Positions 1 to 5,853 of a stretch of DNA of 6,010 bases are shown here, one piece after another. The notes under the pieces were generated by a model. That model was not told where the DNA came from, did no database searches, and saw only the letters and a program-made list of their open reading frames with translations. A program made the translations under genes and the position numbers. Each line of letters begins with the position of its first letter. Positions within the stretch are counted from its first letter, which is position 1. Where the stretch lies: the NCBI GenBank assembly GCA_017446645.1, contig JAFSQO010000036.1, forward strand, positions 1 to 6,010. The letters are read 5' to 3'. The DNA is from Synergistaceae bacterium (GTDB lineage: Bacteria > Synergistota > Synergistia > Synergistales > Aminobacteriaceae).

Positions 1-654
1 ACCGGCTTCTTCACTCTCAGCTAAAATTTTCAGTGCCGGAATTTTCTTGACATCACGCTTCATCACTGTAGTATGCCTTGAGTGAGGAACCATGAAGACA
101 TCATCAGAACCCCGAAATAATATCGAGCCTTTGTGTGTAACTCTATGTCTGAATATCCCGAACATCTTTCTGGGCAGGTGAATCTTTGGCACACCATAGT
201 GATAAAATAATCCCGCCTGAGCACCCCAGCAAATATGAAGAGTGCTGTGAACGTGGCTTTTACTCCATTCCATGATAGAGCATAATTCGCGCCAGTAATC
301 CACTTCTTCAAATCTTAAATGCTCAACAGGTGCACCGGTTATAATCATGCCGTCAAAGTATGAGTCTTTATAGCTCTCGAATGTCTTGTAGAATGCCAGC
401 ATATGCTCCTGCGGCGTATTCTTGTGTACACGTCCGCTTATGGCCATTAAATCAATTTCGACCTGAAGCGGTGTGTTGCCCAGTAATCTCGCTAGTTGTG
501 TTTCCGTAACGATTTTAGTGGGCATTAGATTCAAGATTAATATTTTCAGCGGCCTGATGTCCTGAGTCATGGCTCTGCGTTCAGTCATGACAAAAATATT
601 CTCGCGTTCCAGTATATGAGCAGCCGGAAGGTCTCCGGGTATATTTATAGGCAT
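1..654 (-). CDS. metA: Homoserine O-acyltransferase MetA, probably acetyl-CoA type (C-terminus cut by window edge)
   Basis: MetA acylates homoserine at the start of methionine biosynthesis in the cytoplasm. The window holds the first 218 codons; the family is about 300 residues, so roughly the last third lies beyond base 1. Visible family signatures are the N-terminus [28 protein letters not shown] (about 31-47), the TGAPVEHL loop (106-113), and HICWGAQAG (140-148) with the nucleophile at Cys142, the same number as in E. coli MetA. Residue 111 is Glu. From published MetA work, Glu111 goes with acetyl-CoA and Gly111 with succinyl-CoA, so I infer O-acetylhomoserine as product. The catalytic His/Glu pair near 235-237 is outside the window. 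The ATG overlaps the TAA of the upstream gene by one base (TAATG). Only a weak purine run (gaagcgaagag) precedes it, so translation is probably coupled. Reading frame is intact to the edge. Confidence 0.95.
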   Translation of the reverse strand, partial: MPINIPGDLPAAHILERENIFVMTERRAMTQDIRPLKILILNLMPTKIVTETQLARLLGNTPLQVEIDLMAISGRVHKNTPQEHMLAFYKTFESYKDSYFDGMIITGAPVEHLRFEEVDYWRELCSIMEWSKSHVHSTLHICWGAQAGLFYHYGVPKIHLPRKMFGIFRHRVTHKGSILFRGSDDVFMVPHSRHTTVMKRDVKKIPALKILAESEEAG

Positions 655-2066
655 TACTCTTCGCTTCTGACTGTGAAAATGTTCACGAAAACTTTATGGG
701 TCTCTCTTGGGAGAATTCGATAGCCCTTTTTCTCTTTAGTCATCCAGAGCGAGTAGTCTTTATAGAACCCTTCAGCCAGTGCTAATAAAGACTTTTTGCG
801 GTTCTCCTTAATTTGCTGCTCGTACGGGGTTTTTATCTTCCTGTCCTCGTCACTGTCCCATCTGAACGTAGCAAGCGCATAGCTGACTGATTTCTCTTCG
901 CCTCCGATTGGGAACGCAGGGATTAAAAGCGAGTGGTCATTCCAGTCATAAGTGCCCAAACCCTGCCCCGGTACAAAAATGGCTCTGGGTATCCCGTACA
1001 TTCTGACCCTTGGGACGTTGAACATTTCCATGTCCATAGAGTCAAAGTCTTCGAGTATAGAGTAATTCTTTGCGTAATCAATCGGCATTGACTCAGCCTG
1101 ACATAACAGCGAAGTATCTGCCCTTGCATTCTTTGCCGGTACTGTGAGATAGTCGCGCTTCTTTACGAGCATACTCTTGAGTTCAGCCCGTCTCATCTGC
1201 GGCGACATTCCTGAGCATGTATCACTGATTTTCTTGACCCGTCTTGCTATTTTCACTGCGTCAATCTGAGAATAAAGTATCTTCTTCGCAATGACTTTAG
1301 CCCTTTCGTGTAAAGCCGCGAATTTGTCAGCTTTTGGAGCAGGCAAAGGATTTTCCTCGTTTTTCTGGCATGATGAGATGAACAGCAAAATGCTTTTCTC
1401 TGAGTCATTGTATGCCTTGCGTTCCTGAGCAAATTTCTGTCTTGTTGCATCATCAGCTTCACGGTATTCAGGCACCCTCATGTTTACTTTCATTGCAGAG
1501 AGTAAATAGCTGTTCAAATTAGCGATCATCTGCCTGACATCGAGGTTATTTGTGTAGGTGTCATCGATTTCGCGCAGGAATTCGTCACGTTCAGCCTGAG
1601 CCTTAGAGAGTGCCTCGTCCAGATAATAGACGCGTTCAGTGAGACCCATGCTGATAACCGGTGCAGGAAGTTCAGAGCCGTTAATAGCAGCCCAGGACTC
1701 AGCGATATAGTCAGACAGAGTCATAATCGGGAAAATGCCTCCGGAACACTTTGCTGTGAGATAGGTCTTAGGGTCAAAGTTTTTGCTGAGAGTGAGAACT
1801 CCGGGCAAATAGCCTAAATCGATAAATAATCTCTCTTCGTCATCGAAAGTCAATGCTTCAGGACTGCTTTTAGTCTGAGCGTCAACGAGTGCCAGCACTA
1901 TTTCCCAGTAAGAGCTAGCCATGCCTTGCCAGAGCTTGTTTGCCTGAATCTTGTCGTCAGTTTTGCCTGTAGCTAGCAGCTTCTTGTACTTGTAAGCAGC
2001 GTTGTCTAGCTTTTCCACTGCCTGAGCGACTTCAGGAACGCCCTTCCATCTTGTGAAACCTGCCAT
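654..2066 (-). CDS. Conserved-looking cytosolic protein of unknown function, 470 aa, between sirtuin and metA
   Basis: I do not recognise this protein and give it no function. It has no signal peptide, no transmembrane segment and no nucleotide-binding P-loop or Rossmann motif that I can see. The N-terminal two thirds is charged and probably helical: Lys-rich 18-40, an acidic/Ala/Glu-rich stretch about 143-170 ([18 protein letters not shown]) that could form a short coiled coil, and a basic stretch 269-280 ([12 protein letters not shown]). The C-terminal part looks more like a folded beta domain, with [19 protein letters not shown] (351-369), [20 protein letters not shown] (372-391) and [12 protein letters not shown] (397-408). 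Five scattered cysteines give no metal motif. The start is well supported: AGGAGG at 2075-2080 lies 8 nt from the ATG, and the sirtuin TAA ends directly against it. The gene overlaps metA by one base. The long intact frame, strong ribosome site and tight packing argue for a real, expressed gene. Confidence 0.85.
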   Translation of the reverse strand: MAGFTRWKGVPEVAQAVEKLDNAAYKYKKLLATGKTDDKIQANKLWQGMASSYWEIVLALVDAQTKSSPEALTFDDEERLFIDLGYLPGVLTLSKNFDPKTYLTAKCSGGIFPIMTLSDYIAESWAAINGSELPAPVISMGLTERVYYLDEALSKAQAERDEFLREIDDTYTNNLDVRQMIANLNSYLLSAMKVNMRVPEYREADDATRQKFAQERKAYNDSEKSILLFISSCQKNEENPLPAPKADKFAALHERAKVIAKKILYSQIDAVKIARRVKKISDTCSGMSPQMRRAELKSMLVKKRDYLTVPAKNARADTSLLCQAESMPIDYAKNYSILEDFDSMDMEMFNVPRVRMYGIPRAIFVPGQGLGTYDWNDHSLLIPAFPIGGEEKSVSYALATFRWDSDEDRKIKTPYEQQIKENRKKSLLALAEGFYKDYSLWMTKEKKGYRILPRETHKVFVNIFTVRSEE

Positions 2067-2774
2067 TTATAACGCCTCCTTTAATAATTCATCGCGCATG
2101 ATTGCAACGCCTTTTGACGCAACTTCTTTAATGACCCTGAACTTCAGCCATGACGGTACTTCAACTTCTTTAGGGTCAATCAGGAAAGCCTCAGCACTGC
2201 CCCTTAGTTCATGAACAAGACCAGCAGCAGGATAGACGACCAGAGACGAGCCAATCACTGCAAAAATATCTGCACTTCTTACGAGTTTAGCAGCCGGGCC
2301 AATCATTGGAACAGCCTCGCCGAACCATACGATATGGGGGCGTAACTCTTCGCCGTCTGAGTTCTTTTCGCCGTATTCGAGTTTCCTGTAGCCTATGTCT
2401 ATAATTTTGCTTTCGTCATAGTCATTATTTACTGGTCTTGCCTTAGTGAGTTCGCCGTGTAAGTGCAAAACGTGTGAGCTTCCTGCGCGTTCGTGAAGAT
2501 TATCAACGTTTTGGGTGATTATCTGAACGTCAAAGTATTGCTCAAGTTCCGCCAGAATTTTATGCCCTTGATTAGGTTGAGCAGCCTCTAACTGCTTTCT
2601 CATGTCGTTATAGAAATCCGTCATTAATCTGGGATTGCGGTACCAACCCTGAATACTTGCTACATCGTCGACATTATACTGCTCCCAAAGCCCCCCTGAG
2701 TCTCTGAAAGTCTGAAAGCCGCTTTCTGCACTAATCCCTGCCCCTGTCAAAGCAACGAGTCTTTTTTTGCTCAT
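2067..2774 (-). CDS. cobB: CobB-like sirtuin, NAD-dependent protein deacylase lacking zinc cysteines
   Basis: Sirtuins remove acyl groups from lysine while consuming NAD+, giving nicotinamide and O-acyl-ADP-ribose. I place the start at the ATG at 2774 (235 aa). An in-frame ATG 11 codons upstream (2807) would put the Shine-Dalgarno site inside the gene. Numbering from that upstream ATG, the motifs are GAGISAESG (22-30, NAD site), FRDSGGLW (34-41), TQNVDNLHERAGS (98-110), catalytic His117 in HLHGEL, RPHIVWFGEAVP (156-167), GSSLVVYPAAG (186-196) and LIDP (209-212). There is no cysteine anywhere, so the usual four-Cys zinc site between HGEL and WFGE is absent, as in a Bacteroidetes-type subgroup known to me. 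The CobB/SIRT5 acyl-pocket pair Tyr-x-x-Arg appears here as FYNDMRKQL: Tyr66 is kept, but the Arg position is Met69. Substrate preference is therefore uncertain. It is first gene of a unit with the unknown gene and metA. Confidence 0.93.
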   Translation of the reverse strand: MSKKRLVALTGAGISAESGFQTFRDSGGLWEQYNVDDVASIQGWYRNPRLMTDFYNDMRKQLEAAQPNQGHKILAELEQYFDVQIITQNVDNLHERAGSSHVLHLHGELTKARPVNNDYDESKIIDIGYRKLEYGEKNSDGEELRPHIVWFGEAVPMIGPAAKLVRSADIFAVIGSSLVVYPAAGLVHELRGSAEAFLIDPKEVEVPSWLKFRVIKEVASKGVAIMRDELLKEAL

Positions 2775-2782
2775 AAAAAATT

Positions 2783-2792
2783 CTCTCTCCCC
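2783..2792 (-). promoter_or_regulatory. Shine-Dalgarno site deciding the sirtuin start
   Basis: The purine run GGGGAGAGAG ends 8 nt before the ATG at 2774 and lies downstream of the alternative ATG at 2807. This favours the inner start, which gives a protein beginning MSKKRLVALTGAG, as is usual for sirtuins. Confidence 0.75.
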
Positions 2793-2822
2793 TGTATAAT
2801 TATGCATGAATTGATTTGATTA

Positions 2823-2833
2823 ATAATAGCACA
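2823..2833 (-). promoter_or_regulatory. Probable extended -10 promoter for the sirtuin-unknown-metA unit
   Basis: On the minus strand the sequence TGTGC TATTAT is an extended -10 element (TGn plus a -10 with one mismatch to TATAAT). No -35 match exists at 16-18 nt spacing. An A/T-tract region (2836-2858) lies just upstream, where an UP element would be. Transcription would start near 2816, giving a leader of about 40 nt before the ATG at 2774 and only about 9 nt before the one at 2807. The same TGTGCTAT core occurs before the tRNA gene at 3556-3566. Confidence 0.5.
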
Positions 2834-2835
2834 AT

Positions 2836-2858
2836 AAATTTTTTTAATTTTTAAATTT
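2836..2858. other. A/T-tract block in the divergent intergenic gap
   Basis: Twenty-three consecutive A/T bases arranged as alternating A and T runs (AAATTT-like units at both ends) lie between the divergent sirtuin and methyltransferase genes. Such tracts bend DNA and can act as UP elements. Here they would sit upstream of the minus-strand promoter, and between any plus-strand promoter and the methyltransferase start. No G+C stem is present, so this is not a terminator. Confidence 0.5.
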
Positions 2859-2864
2859 GAGAGG
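2859..2864 (+). promoter_or_regulatory. Shine-Dalgarno site with doubtful spacing to the methyltransferase start
   Basis: GAGAGG lies only 2 nt before the ATG at 2867, which is too close for normal initiation. The in-frame TTG at 2876 is 11 nt away and could be the true start, which would shorten the protein by three residues. A further in-frame ATG at 2894 has no comparable purine site. Confidence 0.5.
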
Positions 2865-2866
2865 AA

Positions 2867-3439
2867 ATGAATATTTTGCACTTTAAAGAAAGCATGACAT
2901 TTTTAAAGCGATTCGCGTCCTCACCCAGACGAATCGGCAGTGTAGCACCCAGCTCAAAGTTTTTGACACGTGCAATGCTTGATAGAGTTGACTGGGACGA
3001 AGCAAACTTTATCGCCGAGTTAGGAGCAGGCACCGGAGTTTTCACCCGTGAAATAGTGAAGCGTGCCAGACCTGACGCAAAAATTCTGGTGTTCGAGATT
3101 GACCCTGATTTGCAAAAATTAATCCGCGAAGAACACCCCGAACATAAGGGCTTAAGTCTTCACAGCGATGCTCAGGAGCTTGAGAGATACATGCAAGACA
3201 ACGGGATTAACGAGCTTGATTACGTGATTTCGAGTTTGCCGTTTACCGTTCTGCCGCCGAAGATGACCGTGAGGATCCTAAATGCTGTAAAACATGCCCT
3301 GAAACCTGACGGACACCTGATAGCGTATCAATATTCGTCAATAATGAGGCATGTCCTTCAGAAAAAATTTTCGCGTATTAAGACCAGATTTGTGTTGAGG
3401 AATATACCGCCTGCATTTGTGTATGACTGCATGATGTGA
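2867..3439 (+). CDS. Small SAM-dependent methyltransferase, PmtA-like (possible phospholipid N-methyltransferase)
   Basis: This is a class I SAM-dependent methyltransferase of 190 residues, about the usual length for the PmtA-like group. Motif I is ELGAGTGVFT (51-60), the acidic end of strand 2 is VFEID (75-79), motif IV with the following loop is DYVISSLPFTVLPP (118-131), and LKPDGHLIAYQYS (145-157) matches the strand 5 region. The opening RFASSPRRIGSVAPSS (15-30) and the ending NIPPAFVY (179-186) are typical of proteins annotated as phospholipid N-methyltransferase or rRNA adenine dimethyltransferase-like. There is no membrane segment; such enzymes act at the membrane surface. The lipid substrate is inferred from family resemblance only, and a small-molecule or protein substrate is equally possible. 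It is the only plus-strand gene, so it is transcribed alone, and it ends 17 nt from the tRNA gene on the other strand. The start could be ATG 2867 or TTG 2876. Confidence 0.88.
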   Translation: MNILHFKESMTFLKRFASSPRRIGSVAPSSKFLTRAMLDRVDWDEANFIAELGAGTGVFTREIVKRARPDAKILVFEIDPDLQKLIREEHPEHKGLSLHSDAQELERYMQDNGINELDYVISSLPFTVLPPKMTVRILNAVKHALKPDGHLIAYQYSSIMRHVLQKKFSRIKTRFVLRNIPPAFVYDCMM

Positions 3440-3456
3440 AGCGAACAAAACAAAAA

Positions 3457-3544
3457 TGGCGGAAACGTAGAGATTCGAACTCTAGGAACATCACTGCTCA
3501 GACGCTCTCCAAGCGCCCGCCTTCGACCGCTCGGCCACGTTTCC
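3457..3544 (-). tRNA. trnS-GGA: tRNA-Ser with anticodon GGA
   Basis: The minus strand folds as a class II tRNA of 88 nt with an encoded CCA end. The acceptor stem GGAAACG pairs fully with CGTTTCC, followed by G73 and CCA. The anticodon stem GGCGC/GCGTC (one G-U pair) holds the loop TTGGAGA, giving anticodon GGA, which reads UCC and UCU. The long variable arm GAGCA-GTGA-TGTTC has five pairs including one G-U pair, as expected for serine. The T arm is TAGAG-TTCGAAT-CTCTA. It lies 62 nt downstream of leuB on the same strand and has its own promoter-like element. After CCA the sequence is T-rich (TTTTTGTTTTGTT) with no hairpin of its own. Confidence 0.97.
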
Positions 3545-3555
3545 ACGCAGGGAGA

Positions 3556-3566
3556 ATTATAGCACA
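3556..3566 (-). promoter_or_regulatory. Extended -10 promoter of the tRNA-Ser gene
   Basis: TGTGC TATAAT on the minus strand is a perfect -10 with an extended TGn element, ending 11 nt before the first tRNA base. Transcription would start near 3549, leaving a leader of about 5 nt. No good -35 is found at 16-18 nt. A match to the sirtuin-side element (2823-2833), including the preceding AAATTT-like bases, supports both as real. Confidence 0.65.
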
Positions 3567-3606
3567 AAATTTCGCAAATCTATAAAACTCCCTCGTTGCT
3601 TTTACT

Positions 3607-4668
3607 TTATAACTTTGCGATAATAGCCTCTTTCATCTGCGACCCTGTGATTAACTTTGTGCCTTCCGTGTAAATATCACCGGTCCTCAAGCCTTCCTGC
3701 AACACTTCATCAACAGCGCGCTCTATCATGTTAGCCTCGTTATTCATGTTGAACGAGTAACGCAGCATCATTGCTCCAGCTAAGATCGTCCCGATTGGGT
3801 TAGCCTTGTCCTGACCTGCAATATCCGGGGCTGACCCGTGAATTGGCTCATAAAGTCCGCGATTATCTTCACCGAGTGAAGCACTGGGTATCATACCGAT
3901 TGAGCCTACGATCTGACTTGCCTCGTCTGAGAGAATATCGCCGAAAGTGTTTTCTGTTACGATAACGTCAAACTCAGACGGGACGCGAATTAACTGCATT
4001 GACGCATTGTCAACATACAGGTGATTTAATTTCACTTCGGGATACTCTTTAGCGACCTCTTCTACGATTTCGCGCCATAATCTTGAGCTTGTGAGAATAT
4101 TTGCCTTATCGATTGACGTTACTATCTTGCGCCGTCCCATGGCCATCTTGAAAGCCACGTGAGCAATTCGCTTGATTTCGTGTTCCGAGTACTCCATGAC
4201 ATCGCGGGCAGCCCTTTCGCCGTCTGGTGTTGTGAAAGCCTCATGTTTGCCGAAATAAATGCCTCCCGTAAGTTCTCTCACTATGATAAAGTCAATACCC
4301 TTGTCAGCAATATCTTTTCTCAGGGGACACGCCGAAGCCAATGGAGCGAAGATCTTAGCCGGTCTGATATTAGCGAATACACTAAGCCCCTTCCTGACAC
4401 CAAGCAAGCCCTTTTCTGGTCTGTTTTCAGGCGGTTGATTATCCCATTTAGGGCCACCGACTGCGCCAAGCAAAGTAGCATCTGCATTCTGGCAAATTTT
4501 TAAACTTTCAGCAGGTAAAGGCTCGCCGTACTTGTCAATAGCATTGCCTCCCATTGCTACGGGTTGGAAGTTAAACGCTTTAGGTGCAACTTTCTCGATG
4601 ACTTCAAGGGTTGCGCCGATTACTTCCGGGCCTATTCCGTCACCTGGTATAACTGCAACGTTCTTCAT
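3607..4668 (-). CDS. leuB: 3-isopropylmalate dehydrogenase LeuB
   Basis: LeuB oxidises and decarboxylates 3-isopropylmalate with NAD+ to 4-methyl-2-oxopentanoate, the last dedicated step before transamination to leucine. The protein is complete at 353 residues, within the normal 340-370 range. Visible signatures are VIPGDGIGPEV (6-16), GAVGGPKWD (68-76), the substrate loop LLGVRKGL (88-95), FANIRPAK (98-105), Arg131 and Tyr138 in VRELTGGIYFG (130-140), Lys188 in DKANIL (187-192), YVDNASMQL (218-226) with Asp220, TENTFGDILSDEAS (238-251) with metal ligands Asp244 and Asp248, and the NAD-binding HGSAPDIAG (277-285), whose Asp282 corresponds to the NAD-specific Asp of LeuB. This pattern separates it from isocitrate dehydrogenase. 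It is the last protein gene of the leu operon, 9 nt after the flavoprotein gene. No hairpin terminator follows, so readthrough into the tRNA gene is possible. Confidence 0.97.
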   Translation of the reverse strand: MKNVAVIPGDGIGPEVIGATLEVIEKVAPKAFNFQPVAMGGNAIDKYGEPLPAESLKICQNADATLLGAVGGPKWDNQPPENRPEKGLLGVRKGLSVFANIRPAKIFAPLASACPLRKDIADKGIDFIIVRELTGGIYFGKHEAFTTPDGERAARDVMEYSEHEIKRIAHVAFKMAMGRRKIVTSIDKANILTSSRLWREIVEEVAKEYPEVKLNHLYVDNASMQLIRVPSEFDVIVTENTFGDILSDEASQIVGSIGMIPSASLGEDNRGLYEPIHGSAPDIAGQDKANPIGTILAGAMMLRYSFNMNNEANMIERAVDEVLQEGLRTGDIYTEGTKLITGSQMKEAIIAKL

Positions 4669-4677
4669 GATTATAAT

Positions 4678-5364
4678 TTATTCTCCTTTCGTGAATTCTT
4701 TTGCTTTCTCGACTAATCTTTTGCCGAGTTCAAATGCGTTCTGCAAATCTTGAGGGAAATGTTCATCACGGTATTTTGCTTTCATTGGTTCAATGAATTC
4801 TGCAATGTCATAGCGCGAGTAATCGCTAAATTGATACGTGTTATAAGCGTAAAGCGTCTCACTGTAACCGAACAATAAATCAAGAAATCTTCTGGTCTCC
4901 TCGAAAAATTCAGGATAGTGAAAATTTTTAATGCCCTCTTCATCCGGATAACCCATAGTGTAAATCGTTCCTGTTGCTATTTTGCGGTTAAGGACATTCG
5001 CGCCTTCCTGTGATGAATCTTTCACATTATAGGACAACACAGGGAACATGAAACGCTCAAGAAATGCACGGGCATACGCAGTAGGGTAGCTGAAATAAAT
5101 AGGACTGCCAATTACTACGACATCAGAATTTAAAGCACTCTCAAGCACAGGACGCAAAGCATCATGATATGCACATAATCCGTTAGTCTTAGAGTTCTTG
5201 ACTTTGCAGGCAAAACATGACACACAGCCTTTAATATTCAGGTCGTACAGGTGAATTAACTCTGTCTCTGCCCCTGAGTCAGCTGCTCCCCTGAGTGCGC
5301 TTTCGAGCATTTTGTGGGTGTTCCAGTTCTTTCTGGGTGAAGCATTGATGAATAACGCCTTCAT
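4678..5364 (-). CDS. Flavodoxin-fold NAD(P)H-dependent FMN reductase-like protein with four-cysteine motif
   Basis: The 228-residue protein has the flavodoxin-like FMN reductase fold. The N-terminal strand and phosphate loop are LFINASPRKNWNTHKM (4-19), a form common in this family. The strand before the second flavin loop is DVVVIGSPIYFSYPTAYARAFLER (81-104; GSPIYF contacts FMN in relatives). Between them lies GCVSCFACK with Cys47, Cys50 and Cys53, then Cys64 in GLCAYHD. Iron-sulfur flavoproteins carry CX2CX2C followed by a fourth Cys after a shorter gap (4-7 residues as I recall; here 10), so a [4Fe-4S] cluster is possible but not shown. The C-terminal half (130-228) is less typical, rich in Tyr/Phe. 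No signal peptide or membrane segment. The start is clear: GGAG 8 nt before the ATG, in the end of leuD. It lies 3 nt after leuD and 9 nt before leuB, so it is co-transcribed with leucine genes. Substrate unknown. Confidence 0.85.
   Translation of the reverse strand: MKALFINASPRKNWNTHKMLESALRGAADSGAETELIHLYDLNIKGCVSCFACKVKNSKTNGLCAYHDALRPVLESALNSDVVVIGSPIYFSYPTAYARAFLERFMFPVLSYNVKDSSQEGANVLNRKIATGTIYTMGYPDEEGIKNFHYPEFFEETRRFLDLLFGYSETLYAYNTYQFSDYSRYDIAEFIEPMKAKYRDEHFPQDLQNAFELGKRLVEKAKEFTKGE
4683..4686 (-). promoter_or_regulatory. Distant Shine-Dalgarno site of leuB
   Basis: GGAG, inside the last codons of the flavoprotein gene, is 14 nt from the leuB ATG, longer than the usual 5-10 nt. The frame is closed by the upstream TAA, so no earlier ATG, GTG or TTG is available. 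Only ATT or ATA codons lie between. Translation may be weak or depend on ribosomes finishing the upstream gene. Confidence 0.5.
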
Positions 5365-5370
5365 GATTTA
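5357..5370 (-). repeat. 14-nt junction repeat, copy at the leuD/flavoprotein boundary
   Basis: TAAATCATGAAGGC spans the leuD stop, a 3-nt gap and the first codons of the flavoprotein gene. The identical 14 bases occur at the leuC/leuD boundary (5840-5853). Confidence 0.6.
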
Positions 5371-5847
5371 CGCTCCTTTTTTCTTGAGTGAAGCCATCAA
5401 TCCGCCATCTTCAATCATTTTCTTGATGAATTCGGGAAATGGCTCAGCCTTGTATGTCTTGTTCCTTGTCTTGTTAGTAATTTCGCCAGTATCGAAGTTT
5501 ACGCTGATTTCATCATTATCTGCAATGTCTTCAGCTGCTTCAGGACACTCCAGAATTGCGAGACCGATATTTATAGCATTACGATAAAATATCCTTGCAA
5601 AACTCTTAGCTATCACGCACGAAATCCCGGAAGCCTTAATAGCCACCGGAGCATGTTCACGAGATGACCCGCAGCCGAAATTCAAGCCTGCAACGATAAT
5701 ATCACCCTGACTGACTTTAGAGTGAAAGTTTTTATCAATATCCTCCATGCAGTGAGACGCTAATTCCTTCTCGTCCTGTGATGCAAGATAACGCGCAGGG
5801 ATTATAACGTCCGTGTCAACATGGTCGCCGTATTTGTGTGCCTTCAT
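5368..5847 (-). CDS. leuD: 3-isopropylmalate dehydratase small subunit LeuD
   Basis: LeuD is the swivelling small subunit that pairs with LeuC to isomerise 2-isopropylmalate to 3-isopropylmalate. The protein is complete at 159 residues, the short type that goes with HacA-like LeuC rather than the roughly 200-residue E. coli type. Signatures are [17 protein letters not shown] (5-21), [14 protein letters not shown] (54-67), [18 protein letters not shown] (79-96) and the closing EDGGLM (146-151). The substrate loop after RYL reads YLAS (20-23). As I recall, YLRT marks homoaconitase-type and YLVx isopropylmalate-type small subunits in methanogens, so this loop fits neither exactly. The neighbouring leuB and leuC make isopropylmalate the best assignment. 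A strong Shine-Dalgarno site (AAGGAGGT, 5858-5865) lies in the last codons of leuC, and the ATG is 3 nt after the leuC stop. Confidence 0.95.
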   Translation of the reverse strand: MKAHKYGDHVDTDVIIPARYLASQDEKELASHCMEDIDKNFHSKVSQGDIIVAGLNFGCGSSREHAPVAIKASGISCVIAKSFARIFYRNAINIGLAILECPEAAEDIADNDEISVNFDTGEITNKTRNKTYKAEPFPEFIKKMIEDGGLMASLKKKGA

Positions 5848-5853
5848 GATTTA
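5840..5853 (-). repeat. 14-nt junction repeat, copy at the leuC/leuD boundary
   Basis: Identical to 5357-5370: stop TAA, spacer ATC, ATG and the codons AAG GC. Both genes therefore begin MKA. The leuB start (AATCATGAAGAAC) shares part of it. Confidence 0.6.

Noticed and set aside
63..311. Open frame of 82 codons on the minus strand
   Set aside because: It is a different frame of metA, which is clearly the real gene here from its family motifs.
923..1462. Two short minus-strand open frames of 68-69 codons
   Set aside because: They lie inside the unknown 470-residue gene in another frame, without ribosome sites or recognisable motifs.
2795..2839. Possible plus-strand promoter for the methyltransferase (TATAAT at 2795-2800, or TTGATT 2811-2816 with ATAAAT 2834-2839)
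   Set aside because: The first has no -35 at 16-18 nt and the second has a poor -10. Chance matches are likely in this AT-rich gap, so I list no feature.
2851..3045. Minus-strand open frame over the methyltransferase start
   Set aside because: It is antisense to the methyltransferase N-terminus and has no family signature.
3457..3544. tRNA-Ser 3' end as an integration site for a mobile element
   Set aside because: No integrase gene and no direct repeat of the tRNA 3' end is present in the window; housekeeping genes flank it.
3358..3567. Minus-strand open frame of 69 codons across the tRNA
   Set aside because: It reads through the tRNA-Ser gene and the methyltransferase antisense strand, a well-known source of spurious proteins.
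3545..3606. Terminator between leuB and the tRNA gene
   Set aside because: I found no stem of useful length followed by a T run; only a 4-bp GCAA/TTGC match is visible.
4159..4753. Two plus-strand open frames opposite leuB and the flavoprotein start
   Set aside because: They are antisense to well-supported genes and show no domain motifs.
5312..5587. Plus-strand open frame rich in hydrophobic residues
   Set aside because: It is antisense to leuD and the flavoprotein start; its membrane-like look comes from the complement of charged codons.
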